DNA of 64,000 bases. Origin: Cladopsammia gracilis (lineage: Eukaryota > Cnidaria > Anthozoa > Scleractinia > Dendrophylliidae). The stretch is from contig JAJGOT010000473.1 of NCBI GenBank assembly GCA_022457155.1, positions 62,001 through 126,000 on the forward strand. The letters run 5' to 3'. The first letter of the stretch is position 1. The number at the start of each line of letters is the position of its first letter. Shown here in pieces: positions 1 to 12,400 of this stretch. The notes under the pieces were generated by a model that saw only the letters and a list, made by a program, of their open reading frames with translations, did no database searches and had not been told where the DNA came from. The translations under genes were made by a program, and so were the position numbers.

Positions 1-392
1 ACATTGCATGTGACATATGGCATTTGAATTAGAGTCGGGCTCCTGTAACATTGCTGCAACAATCTTATCATGTGTCCACCATCTGCGACATTGTTTAACA
101 TCCATCATCAAATCTGACTCCTATCCATAAACAGTCGTGTCAAATGAGTATTATTGGTGCAAGAAATGTTGCATGTACAATGTACCTTTGCATCGTGTGG
201 CTACCTTGATCACAAAAGTTGTATGTGATGTTGCAATGTTAGTGTTATGGCTGTGCAATAAATGCGGTAAAGAAACATAAAGAAGGTCTGTTGGTCATGT
301 ACCACCATGTTATGCCAGCTGTATATAGATATGCAAACCTTGACATGAAAAATATTTTAGTGAGAACTTTGAACTTAAACTGTAGATAGGCG

Positions 393-586
393 CTGCCAGG
401 GGGGGGGGGGGGGGGGGGTCCTGTGTCGCTTGTCTGAATTTTAAAATGTCTTGTGTCGGTGTTTTATCAATGTTTCACGTTGCTGTCGGAAATTGAACGA
501 ACATTTGTCTGTTGTCGCGATTTCATTTTACGTGCTGTCGCTACTTTTTGGGTCATGTTGCCTGTCGGAATTTACCCTGGCAGGGC
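393..586. mobile_element. Small inverted-repeat element with internal G20 tract
   Basis: CTGCCAGGG at the left is matched by CCCTGGCAGG at the right. A run of 20 G lies at 399-418, directly inside the left end. Short terminal match only. Confidence 0.35.
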
Positions 587-683
587 CTCTGTAGAATAAT
601 ATCAAAGAGATAGGACAGCATGAGGTTGGAGTAAACAAGAGTACTGTGCTGTGCTGCAAAAATGAATGCAAACGTATTGTTCT

Positions 684-858
684 GGGCCAGGTTGTTCAAA
701 GCATAAGTAAGCTAAGCTTGGTCCATTTTAATTATTAATCAGAGAAGATTCCTTCAAAGTATTTCTGCCTTTCATTTTAATAAGAAAAATTAATCTAATT
801 GTTGGTTGAATGATTAATCCCAGTTTGGCATTAATCAGCTTTCGAACAACCAGGGCCC
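684..858. mobile_element. MITE, family A (GGGCCAGGTTGTTC termini)
   Basis: Left GGCCAGGTTGTTCAAAGC and right GCTTTCGAACAACCAGGGCC are inverted copies. The element at 3957-4193 has the same ends. Confidence 0.7.
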
Positions 859-1362
859 TGGATTAGCTTAAAATGAGCCTGAACCAGGCGGCTTTCATAA
901 TCAGGAGCAACTAGCAGTAGTGACATGAACCAGTATGTTGTTTAGTTTACCGATTCAGAAGTGATCATAGTCTGCTCCAATGTGATTGGCTAGGCTTTAG
1001 TATTTCATGAAATTTCATATGGATAGCATAATGCTACCCCAAACCTGTACTTATGATTAGCATTTTACTATAACTTAGAAGGAGCACTGACAAGGTCAGT
1101 TGTATTGCTGTTGATTAGTCTGAAGTGCAAGTTGTGTCCCGTGGCTGAATGCAAGATGGATTGCCACAAAAAGGTGGTGGGGGGGGGGGAGATAGCTTCA
1201 TGGCACTTCCAATAATATGGCAGCCCTCTGAAAAGGGGTCCTGGGGAAAATGAGTGTGAATTTCTTTAAGAGGCAAATAATCACCTGTAGATGGCAATAT
1301 AACTTGCCAGCACATTTTGAGAGGGCTCAGAAGGTACTAGTACCACGGCTACCAAGGTCTCC

Positions 1363-1741
1363 ACCGCGGTCAAACGTCCGAGGCGTTTTTCGTTTCATTT
1401 AGTGGGATTTTATTTAATATAAAATGGAAATATGGGCAAGGATGTATAAAAAAAATTAGTTGACGTTACTTTCTTTTAATTTTTCTCAAAATGATGAGCT
1501 TTTTTCCGTTGAAAACTGACCAAAACTCTTTGCGCCTGAACAAAATTATGTTGGCAAATGGCGTAGACAATTCTACACTTCACAGTTTTTAAACGCTTAG
1601 AACTTTTTTGGTAAACTTTCAAAACGTTTGGTAAATTGACAGTGTATTGACAATATATTAAATTTTAAACAGTGAAAATGATAACCTTAACTTTTAAGTA
1701 CTTTGCTTAACTTTTGCAAATTTCTCTCGTTTGACCGCGGT
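1363..1741. mobile_element. Putative MITE with ACCGCGGTCAAACG ends
   Basis: A 14-bp perfect inverted repeat, ACCGCGGTCAAACG at 1363-1376 and its complement at 1728-1741, bounds about 380 bp of AT-rich non-coding DNA. Confidence 0.45.
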
Positions 1742-3095
1742 TAAACCAAGGTCTTGATTTGATAAGTCGTCAAAATTTCAGTAACTGTATTCTGATTTTA
1801 CATAAATTCCTTAATAGTCTCTCTGTTTATACTATTTGCAATGTTATTTGTCCTTGACAATTCAAAGACCTTTTGTAGATAATTAATGGAGTGAAAGTTT
1901 CTTAAGTGAGCTTCATTACAAGCATAAATAGATATTTCAATAGCTATTTGAAACACTAATATTAAAATAGATTATTTTGAAAAGGAATAGCCAAATACAC
2001 AAGCATCACATTTGACCTAAGAATTTTATGGACACAATAGTTTGTTTTCATTTTCCATGTGATGATTTATATATTGTTAAAGAGAAGTCAACTGCGCTGT
2101 AAATATACTTCAAACAATCTCATCGGTGTTGAATTATACTTGCTCTGTAAGATACTTGGAGAGGTTAAAGGTCCAAACACATGATGCATTATAATATTTG
2201 TGTACAGCATTGTGTATGGTTTCTTTATTATTGCACCGCATGGCCAGCCCTGAACTAGAATAATGAAGTCAGGGCTCAACACATTGCAATAATTTGCCAT
2301 TTGCAATATTGCACTATGCTTTTAAGCTTTCATGCATCAAATGATGGCTTCCAAGTGTGAGGTCCCCTCCTCCCCTCCCCCCCCCCCCCCCCCCGGGGGG
2401 AGGGCATTTGTCAAGTTGTTGGGCCACTGTGGGACATTTGTCAACAGAAGGTCTGCGTCTGCCCCAGGGTGGGACATTCGTCATTACATCATCATCATCC
2501 TCATCTTTATTTAAAAAACACGGTAAATACATCAGGCATTAACAATTTAATATAAATTACAATTTAATATAAACTACAATTTAATACGAAACTATGTATG
2601 TAAATTAATCTTCTATAATTTAAAAATATAACTAACTATTAAAAAAAAGTAAACTAAAATGAAGCCTGTTTTACATGAATGCCGTGTCGGAATTAATTAA
2701 GAATCGTCGGAAATTAGTCAGATGTTGCCTGCCTAGCAGCTGAGGGTAGACTGTTCCAGACTGTGCCTATTTAATTTGATATTCTGAAGAATACATATGC
2801 ATATCCTTACTAAAAGAGAGATTTGAATCATTTAAAACTTCGTTTATAATATTTCTTGTATTAGACCCATCACCACCCCCATGCATAATGTTTTTGTATT
2901 CTTCGCTTTTCTGGCGTGTTCACACATGAATATAATGGAAGGGACAATCATTGTTTGTTAATTATAGCTTACATGGTTTGCGAAAACCTCGATTGCTCCA
3001 CTGAAAAAGATTCAGCAAGAATATCGAGAAGTGACGTATGAATATTAATAATGATAGAAATTAAAATACGGTAAATGAGCAACTACAGAATGCAG

Positions 3096-3740
3096 GGCCA
3101 CTTTTTATCGTATAGCAAACGAGCTGGCTCGGCAGTGGATTAAAGAACGAGAAATAAATGATATGCTCGCTAAAGTTTAGGGTCTATGTATTTAGTGGCT
3201 CGTTTGGCTCGGCGGTGCAATTGTCCCTTTTGTAAACGGTCGCTGCCATTTTAGCGATACAACTTAAAAAATTTTCACCAATTATCGATTTTTTTTCCAT
3301 CAGAAAAAGAAAAATGCAATTAATAACCTAGAATCGAACCCGGAACCTCTTGCATGCTAACATCCCTCCTTCACCACTAGACCACTGGGTCCCCACTGGG
3401 TTGATCCGGCAAACCCAAGAAAAATTTTATTATAAAAGGTGCTTTTCTTAATATATATATATATATCAATAACGGATGACAATATCCCTAAATCTTACCT
3501 AACCGCGAATCTAGCTTAGATCTAATAATCGCTTTACCTACGCCCAATTTTATCTAATAATGATATAGCCTACTTTCGTCCCAATTCAGGCATTAACTAG
3601 AGAGAAATGGCATAGACCATTACAGAAGGCTTCACGTTACTTATGAATGCTAATCGACCGTTAAATAATCAGCCTCGGCGGTGGAGAGCAAACGAGCCAA
3701 GCGAGCCAGCTCGTTCGGTATACGGTAAAAAGTGGCCCTG
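3096..3740. mobile_element. Inverted-repeat element with CAGGGCCACTTTTTA ends
   Basis: Left CAGGGCCACTTTTTATCGTA and right complement of CAGGGCCACTTTTTACCGTA extend with imperfect match through AACGAGCTGGCTCG. It encloses an (AT)n tract at about 3453 and a tRNA-like sequence on the - strand. Confidence 0.65.
3328..3408 (-). repeat. tRNA-like relic (A and B box)
   Basis: On the - strand TGGTCTAGTGGTGAAGGA resembles a Pol III A box and GGTTCGATTCT a B box, 40-50 nt apart. The acceptor stem pairs only imperfectly and the anticodon stem does not pair, so this looks like a tRNA-derived repeat rather than a working tRNA gene. Confidence 0.35.
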
Positions 3741-3956
3741 GATTCTGCAGTTTAGCCGGTGGGGCATTTGCACACTTTCCTTGCTCCCCACATTTGCTCC
3801 TCACATTTTCCGCGGGGAGCACAGAAATCGGATACGTCTGCGCGCAGGCTAAAGAGGAAATGACTTCAATCTTCTCCCTGCGAGGTATTCCCCTTACCGG
3901 ACCAAGCGTGGGTACAGGTGCATGCATGGGATTGTGGGAAGTTCAAGCCTGTATCC

Positions 3957-4193
3957 GGGGCCGGGTTGTTCAAAGCACGATTAAGCTAACACAGGATTAG
4001 CGTCAATTTTGAATCCAGTTAAACAACTCAGTAATTGAAAATTTCCCTAAGTTTTCTTCCCTTCAGTTTCGACTTTAACTTGTCTTCACTACTAGCTACA
4101 ATGACCTTTTGAAAACATTTTTGGACAGAAATGAAATCCTTGGTTTACTTTTAATCCAGGATTAGTGTTAATCGGCTTTCAAACAACCAGGCC
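3957..4193. mobile_element. MITE, family A second copy
   Basis: Left GGGCCGGGTTGTTCAAAGC and right GGCTTTCAAACAACCAGGCC are inverted. Subterminal CAGGATTAG motifs are also inverted. Same family as 684-858. Confidence 0.75.
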
Positions 4194-5190
4194 TAGTCTC
4201 CACCCACCCAGTGACATTTTCACTTATCTTGACTTACACTTTCACTCCCTCTCACCCGGAGCGTAGTTTGAGTATTCGTTTGCGAAGTCACTCAGGTCTT
4301 CTACTTCCTTACACGAATTATAAACCCGGGGGGGTGGGGGGGGGGGGGGGGGGGGGGCTTACCGCTGTTGCTACGACACGATCTCATGTGGGGATCCGGC
4401 ATTCCTCTTGACCAGCGGTCCAGATCGACCTTGTCCCCAGGGCTTTCAGAGTCTTCGCGCGACCACTTTAAACGGTGAGAAGCCCTGGAGATGTAGCGGT
4501 TGAAGTATTGGTACTTAATTCCGGTTGTCATCGTACTAATATTTACTAATATTACAAGAAGTTCAAAAGTTATTTGAAGACACGGTTCCAGTTTCGAAGA
4601 CATCTCTCAGTATGATTATACTATTTTAAAACTATAAAAATAACCGAAAACAGCAAACACTGCAAGAAAAAAAAACGATGAAAGTTCATCAGAAGTATAT
4701 TTAAAAATGAATGGATATAATTTTAAGGTAAGTGCGAACGTCTTAGAAGAAAGGGCCTCTTTTGACCCCCCTGGGTGGGTCACCCAAATATATCATTTTT
4801 TAATTTGCAAAATAACCGTTGAAAAGAATTATTCATTCCAAGACGTAATTAGCCAGAGGAACTACTGCGTGCTAAATGTCTAGCTCTTCGCCGGTTTTCC
4901 TTCAGTTGAGAGGCGAACTTCGGGAACGAAATAATATATATTTTTAGAATAGCTTATTCCATCGACCTTGAGGGTTTCCGTTGCACTGTTTGTTGCAAAA
5001 GGTACTACGTTTGTCTACCAAAAGCAGCTGGTAATTGACAATAACCAGTCTGAAAATTTATTTGACTTATTCCAACTCGAAAATCTTTCCTAACCTTGAT
5101 TATATAGGGAAAATTAAAGTTGGTGGTTTTTCCGCAAAATTTTTTCCCACGCCGAGACACGCTTCAATGACGCATTTTTTATCTCCTCGC

Positions 5191-5223
5191 AGAAGGAGTA
5201 TACGTAAACCGTATACTCCTTCT
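5191..5223. other. Perfect 13-bp hairpin
   Basis: AGAAGGAGTATAC (5191-5203) and GTATACTCCTTCT (5211-5223) form a perfect stem with a 7-nt loop. No element boundaries seen around it. Confidence 0.5.
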
Positions 5224-7043
5224 GTAAAACGTAAATCGTTCCTCGTTTAGAACAGAGCTTTACGTGAAATTGTGCTGATTGTGCCCGTTGGCACGGTTTA
5301 GTACATTTTACCTTCTTATTAAAGTGTAAATCACAAATTTTAATATATAACTTCCTCGTGAGAAAATTTCAATAATCAATTTAATTGCACCACAGTAAGG
5401 AACCACTCAACAGCTACTATTTGAATGTCACGCTTGAGGATTTCATCCACAGACTGACTTATGATTTAGCTCCTGTGAGACACATGGGTTAGAACACGGG
5501 GTTAATCAGTCCCTTTTGGCTGAGTGACGAGCCAACTGCATTCGCATACAGGCTCCAACTTTTTATACGCGGATATCTTCAATTGAATCAATTTTAAATC
5601 AATTAACCAATCAGACACAAATTAAAAATATATTAACCGATTTTTTTTTTTTGGTTTTCGTTATTAATTGAATACTGCATGATATTGCTTAAAAAATTGA
5701 GTTGAAGTTTTACGTTCGTACAGAAAAAAAAAGAAAGAAAAATGGCGGCAAAATTGGCGTGTGTAGCTGCGCATGACAACTAATCTCCTGGTTCCTCTTT
5801 GCACACGACCACTGAAGTTTAACTTTTTTAATTTTATATTTAAAGCATTGAATAAATTTCAAGTGTAACTGACAGATTTCTTTTTGCGCAGTGCACAGTG
5901 ATAAACAGCTCTGGGGCGTTTCTGTGTGAATAGTACTGAGTCATAATGTAACATTTTTGCAAAGTCACAGGCCGGCGACAATACATTGCCTACTGTAATC
6001 ATAAAAACACTACAAATAAACCTAACAAACTTCAGGGTGTAGCGTGCGTGTGTGCGTAAATATGCACGTTTATGCATGTATCAGTTACGTCGTCATGGAA
6101 GAGAGAAGAGTCTACCATCACCAATATCTCGTCCATTTATCGCTCACATGCGCAGCAAAACATCATTAGCATACAAGTGCTGAATTCTTTGAAGGGAAGG
6201 TACTTTTGATGAGAAGTCGAGCGGGTGTTACCTTTTAACCACAGATCACCAGCGAATTTCATCTTTTTTATTTTAAAGTCATGGGAAGCTTAGTGTAGCT
6301 TAGCTTGAGGACGCACATCCGGCGATACAAAATTCAGGAGTACCAAAGTCAATGCTAAATTTAACAACGAGTTTTTTTTTTTTTTCACCATGCTAAAATA
6401 CCACGGCATCGCCATGTTAAAGTACCGGTATTGCTTGATAGCTGTCATTTAAACGATGATCTTTATCAATTTTTCCACCGTCCGTAAAACGCAGACGGCT
6501 TCGGGTAAAAATCTTCTAAGGCATATAAACAGCAGCAAATGCCGGAAGCAGTTGCTCGATAGCTTGCTTGCTCGATACCACATCAGTGAAAGAATGCTCA
6601 CTAAAAATTGTAACGGCTCGCATTTACTGGACTTAAATTCTCAACCACGGTATACTCAAATTGACTAAAGGCCAAGTACAAAACTATGAAGTGATAATTG
6701 AATTACGGCCAGTGTCAGGATGTTCACTCTGAGAAGGCCCGGACTCAATGAAGGTTTAGCCGAGTTATCGATCAACTGTATCAGGTCGACTCGAGCGACG
6801 TGACTAGTTTCTTGTCGTGCCGCGTATACTTTATAATAATCCCATGCCACTAGACGAATATCCGGCAAGCACTTGCACTATATCGAAGCCATTCTTTTCG
6901 GAAACTCGATGATAAATGGTCAATATATTGCTTGAAGTGTTTTCTGTGGAAATACATTTTAAAGATGAACAGGAACGTTCGTGTTGTAAAATAGTTTTTG
7001 TTTGAACGCCTTTAAATTGATCAAAAAACGACGTTATTTATCA

Positions 7044-7160
7044 ATGTTCAATCCACGAAAAAAGAGGGTAAGCTTCTGCGACCTTGTTGAAAGAATTCCC
7101 GAATCGTTTCGTCTGGGAGCGGATTCAGATGCCTCAAAGTTCGTCTGCGAATGCGAACAG
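7044..7160 (+). CDS. Possible alternative first coding exon with an RVSF motif
   Basis: ATG at 7044 opens 39 codons ending exactly at a GTATTA donor (7161), phase 0. It could therefore splice in frame to exon 2 of the myosin at 12498, as exon 9354-9440 can. The peptide starts MFNPRKKRVSFCDLVERI and reads like real protein. It contains KRVSF, a match to the RVxF protein phosphatase 1 docking pattern. The start context is weak (T at -3). It may instead be a chance frame: a longer frame is open on the opposite strand (7398-7048). No transcript evidence is available here. Confidence 0.3.
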
Positions 7161-9353
7161 GTATTAATAATTTGTAAACCTTTGCGGAATATGTCCGCGT
7201 AAAATAGACACATGACAAGTCTTCTTTTCTTGCCATTCTTCCGCTGTCGAAAACTAAGGGGTAATTTATTCTCCTGTCAGTCGTGTTTTGTACTAAATAC
7301 GGCTTAACCTTTTTATTTATTCTTCTGAGTTGCTTTGTTGGTTTTTTACCAAATGAGTAATGACCCGGCAAATTAGTCAAATTGAAGTTTTCTTTCAACT
7401 GACGTAAATTACCATGGCATTACTCGCTAGCTTGAGTGTAGAACATACTGACTGTGCACTTCATGCTTATAAAGACTGCGGTTTGATGTAAGTGTCGTGG
7501 AGTATAAACTATAGACTCGGTGTAAATGGGCTTCTTAAGCCATCAAGGCTTGAATACTGACTAAGCCGGCAGGAAAAGAAACAAACTTAACGTTAAATTG
7601 AACATACTTATTGTAGATGGACGGCAAGACAAACTTAGTTAGCTTCATGGCCAGTCTAGACCAATCAAATTTCAAAAACGAAGGGGTTTGTCTTACTTAA
7701 CGGAGGGAAAATCTCAGTAATGAATCTTTAAACTTTGTTAAGTTTTCTGCCATCATGTTGTATTAAGCTTCTTGAAATAAATATGCATATCGTGCTCCTT
7801 TGAAGTTCCTGTGCCCCACACGAATATTTCCCGTGAAAGGAAAAAGTTAACCAAACACAATATATCAAAGCTCTTTAATCCACGACAAGTTTTGTTGCCC
7901 TGAGTCCTCGGGGAATGCGCCTCCATGTAAAAAATAGGACATTTTATAAGTTTGTATTGTCTGAAAACGTTCATGGGCACTATTAGCAATTGAGTTTGTG
8001 TGTAACAAAAAATATGACATAACGATAAAGCTATAGAGTTATTGTGTAAATAAGTTTTTATACCACAGACAAGTATTGAATATACAGTATTATAAGTTGG
8101 TCATGCTTCAATGGCCGGAATATTCTAGTTTTGAAAAAATTAGCTAATTAATAGCCCTAAATAAGGAATTTTTATGGATAGAAGATTCTAGAAAAATAAA
8201 CTTTCATTTAACTAGTTAAAAATCGAAATATTTCCAGAACAGAGATATCTAAGTTGACGTTGGTATGACACAATGTGGAAAGAATGCTAGCTGCCAGTGG
8301 GCGCCAAATGATGACTTCATCCGACTTCACTCAATTTATATATTTACTGAGTCCCGAGGGATATTAAAAATCACGTGTCAAAAGGCGAATCTCTTGTTGT
8401 TATAAAGCCTTAACAAAAAAAACGTAAAACTACACCGATATCAAATAAATTGTAAGTGATTTATTTCAATTGCGGCTTAAACAAAGGCGCGAGAAAAAAG
8501 CTAACATTTTACTCAGAGTAAGCAGAGTACCAATATTTATACGCCATGTTGGAGTGGGTGGCGAGGTCGCTAAGTAGCGAATTCGATGCATAACAAAACC
8601 ACTTCTGTCAGTCATTTGGACATTTTAGAGCTATTTTGAAGTCGAAATGGCCGCTTTCTATAAATGGAAGCTGTTAAAAGCCGGACGGTAAAACTTGCCG
8701 TTATATAACACGGCTGAATTTAACAAGAAACTGACTTATTCAAGGGAACTTCAAGTTCGCATTGATGTCGAACCCACTCACAGTGGTAGGTTGCTCGTTT
8801 CACGTATTTATACTCGATATTCAGTCAGCGAAGCAGATCTGATGTGGTGTTGTTTTCGTCTGGGCATGTTCATTGATTACGACCAGGAAACGTCAGGGCT
8901 TTTGAAATATATTTGTCTTTACTTCGGCTTTAGTTTGTTTTAACTTTTAAGCCCTATGTGGATTTTGATCCAGGCGCGATTTATCGTTTTGTGCGTTTCA
9001 TTTCGGGGATGTTTGCTCCTAACACACTAGGATCATGTTGTGTGTACATTTCTTTATCGGAAGAGCTTAGAATCTTTGGGATGTTTGAAAGTAGCAAATA
9101 TTACAAAGAATAAGACTAGTCTTTGTTTTAGTCGCAGTATTCGATTATTTCTTATCGATGAGAATTTGACACCCTAATAATAATTGATAGCCGAACAGCG
9201 TTACTAGTTTCATTTCATCTTAATTTCCTTTCGTCAATTTCTAGCATTTTGACGACATGTTTTCCACTCAGACGAGACCTTATTCTCCAGCGATCATTTC
9301 TTTCAAGTTTTATCTAGCAGACTTTTAAAACAATTCGCTCTATAATTAGCAGT

Positions 9354-9440
9354 ATGCCGAAGGCAAGGGCGAATGATCGAGATACAATTGTTTTTCGTGC
9401 CGAGTTCATGTCGTTTGGCGAGCTGGTCAAGGGCAGCGGA
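9354..9440 (+). CDS. MYO15: MYO15 exon 1 (putative first coding exon)
   Basis: ATG at 9354 with A at -3 opens 29 codons ([18 protein letters not shown]...) ending in VKGSG at a GTATGT donor, phase 0, in frame with exon 2. It would give the motor a short N-terminus of about 30 residues before the SH3-like fold. The sequence itself has no diagnostic domain, so this call rests on frame, start context and donor. Confidence 0.45.
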
Positions 9441-12400
9441 GTATGTAAAATTGTATTAAACTACTCCAATGAAGCTCATCAAGTTAACGCCCCCTGAAAG
9501 ATGTTTTGGTAACGTTATTTCTCTAGTGTTCGTTAATTGTATAGAGCTACATTCTTACATTGTTTTCTGTTGTTGTCTGTTTGGGGATATTAAAATATTA
9601 GCAATGCATTCGGTTTGATTCTTGAAGTAAAGTTATTCCATATGTATTCTGTTCTCGAACTTCATTTCACCGCGACAGGTAGCGTTAGGCCGATAATTTT
9701 ACGGGTTCATAAAACTGTGACTTTCATCAGCAAAATCTATCCGAGTTTGTTCAATGATGATGATAATCTTTTTACATGTAGATTCCTGACTCATTGAAGT
9801 TCAGAGGTTATTGCTCTGAAGGATTGTTCTAAATCAATTTTCCTGTTGTATAAGTTATTGATAGTCTTCTATAGATTGTTTATTATAACCCGCATAAAGA
9901 TAAGCTTATTAGCTGTGCTATTATTTTTGCAACTCCAAAAATTTTGGTTGAGCTTGCAACTCCTTAAACTCCCTTTAGAAATTTACTATATAAACAATCA
10001 TGAGATAATAATTTATATATAGTTTTATTTATTTTATTGCACTGTCAATTGTAATGCTTCAATAATGGTCAATTGCACGTATTAAGTTCACGAAGAAGAA
10101 ATGTACATGGGATAATTGCTGACTACAGGGTCCACACTGTACCAGTAAAATAAATGAACAATGTTTTATAAAAATTGGAGTTACATGTAAAAATTAGACT
10201 GTAAAGTTCTTTATTGACTGTATACTTACATTCTTAGCATGCTTTACATGACGTGTTAGAACAAATTTTCAAATGGAATTCTGTTGTAGCTAAATACATG
10301 TGAATTTCCGAATGATATCACTTTCATGTAGTTATCTTTTTTTTGTCAGGCAAAAACATCTTGCCTATATGAACATTGGAGTGATAAAGCTAAACGTAAC
10401 GTTTCAATTGATCTTTTATCGAACTTCATGTAGATGTATATATTTGCAATAGATAGCCAACATTCAGGAAGGAGGGTATATCTTGATTCTATTGGCTTTA
10501 TTGGTATTAGGTACAAATCTTGACGTAAGCCTAGATTTTACTGCGTAATTGGGTCTCAAATTACTTCACAAACCCATGTACGTGTTACAGAGACTTGTTT
10601 TATGTCTTTCCGCATTAATATTGAAAACAGAGCTTATTTTGAATGTGAATATACATTTTGTATAAAATAGAATGGAGCGACTTTACAATACCCGGCCACT
10701 TATTTACATATCCCTAAGTCTTTGTTAGAACTAGCTATATGAAAACAAAAGAATCCATTCTTATTCAATGAGATGCAAATAAGTGGCCGGGTATTGTAAA
10801 GTCTAGCCAATAGAATAATCAATTGATATACAATATAAAGTATATGTGAACTGGGGATCCTTGCAGTGATCTACAGTGTAATCAACAACTGCATAAGTTG
10901 ATTAGATCACTACGAGGTCACATCTATGAGGGTCTATTATACTCTGGCAGGCTGGCGGTTTAAGCCATTTTTAGTGTCAGTTTGCGGGTACATTCGTATT
11001 TATCTGGCGGTTTACGGTCCAGAAATTATCGGCGGTTTCGGTCTTGAGGAAAAGCCAAAGCAGTTTGCAGTCTGGGAAGAACAAGCTATGGCGGTTTGCG
11101 GACTGTGTGACCCCCTAAAATAGACCCTCATCTATCACCTATTTTGTCTTTAGGGCTCTGTCTTCTGCAGATTCAGTAAAATTAATGAAGGGTTTGGGCT
11201 AAATTCTTGGGTGCTACAAAAAGGGCCGTATTCCTTGTAAACACATGTATTTTAAAAACTTAAAATAGCAATAACATGCTCTCACGACTGTTACATGTAC
11301 CAAATTAGTTTTTTTTAGTGCTTCACTCAATATGATTGTCACTACTTCAGGGTTCAAAATTTGCTTTTTATCTAGTTGTTCTTGCATGGTTACTTGACTG
11401 AACTCAAGTGCTTTGAATAAGTTTAACCTTTAACTTGTAAGTTGAGTGCTAAGGATCAAAACTAAAAATCCCTCTTTCATTTTGTAAAAATTAATATTGA
11501 AAAACAAATGGTACCGTGCAGGGATGTAGATTCAGTTTTTAACTGGCGGGAATATAGAACTGACAGACGGGTAAAAAATAGAAAAATGTAGTCCTTTCAA
11601 AGCTGCACTAGGCTTTAACAGCCGGAAAAATGAAGTTGACAGCCGGGTAATTTCCCCGGCTCCCGGCTATTATCTACATCCCTGCCGTGCAAAAGTACAT
11701 GTACTGCCGAAGAGGTTTCATTTGAATGGTCACACCATAGGATTTTGTCCAGACTCAAAAGTTAGAACTACACTACATGTCTCCATAAATTGACTCTGGG
11801 AGGTGAAAAGGTTAAGAGCAAGCTTTTAGCCAGCAGGGTGTCCGGGCGTCCTATGGACGCCCACTTTTTGAAGAAATTCATGAAAATTGCACCTAATCCT
11901 TTACAAATTGATGATGGGAAATATCTTCAGGACGTCCACTTTTCAATTTCTTTTTTTTGTATACTTACATTCTTAGCATGCTTAACATGACGTGTTAGAA
12001 CAAATTTTCAAATGGAATTCTGTTGTAGCTAAATACATGTGAATTTCTGAATGATATTACTTTCATGTAGTTTTGTTTTTTTTGTCAGGCAAAAACATCT
12101 TGCCTATGAACATTGGAGTGATAAAGCTAAACATGAAGTTTCAATTGATCTTTTGTACCGAACTTCATGTAGATGTATTTGCAATAGATAGCTTGGTTAA
12201 GAGTGGCACTATTAATCTTTTTTGCTGTTATGTGTGGTACTCATACAGTGTATACAGCAATTATTTTTTCAGCTTTATTGAACACACGCTTGCCATAATA
12301 AAATTAGGGTGGGGGTGGGAGGCACTTTTTCAAGTAATCCGTAAACAAAGTAATCCGTAAACAAAGTAATCCGTAAACAAAGTAAACCGTAAACAAAGTA

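Larger units (their letters stand above)
1..9353. other. Upstream region, no gene recognised
   Basis: No protein family was recognised on either strand here. The region contains inverted-repeat elements (393-586, 684-858, 1363-1741, 3096-3740, 3957-4193), G/C homopolymers (399-418, 1179-1189, 2377-2400, 4328-4357) and a 13-bp hairpin (5191-5223). The stretch 4200-9350 has only short frames without homology that I can name, apart from the possible exon at 7044. The myosin promoter should lie in its right part, but no core element can be assigned with confidence. Confidence 0.6.

Noticed and set aside
7048..7398. 116-codon open frame on the - strand
   Set aside because: No homology recognised and no supporting splice or start evidence; it overlaps the possible sense exon at 7044.
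8636..8690. ATGGCCGCTTTC start as myosin first exon
   Set aside because: Good start context, but its possible donor is phase 2 and cannot join exon 2 in frame.
10926..11123. 65-codon open frame on the + strand
   Set aside because: It coincides with an inverted-repeat element and shows only GGCGGTTT-type repetition.
10220..12192. LTR retrotransposon based on the direct repeats
   Set aside because: No gag/pol coding, primer-binding site or polypurine tract between the copies.
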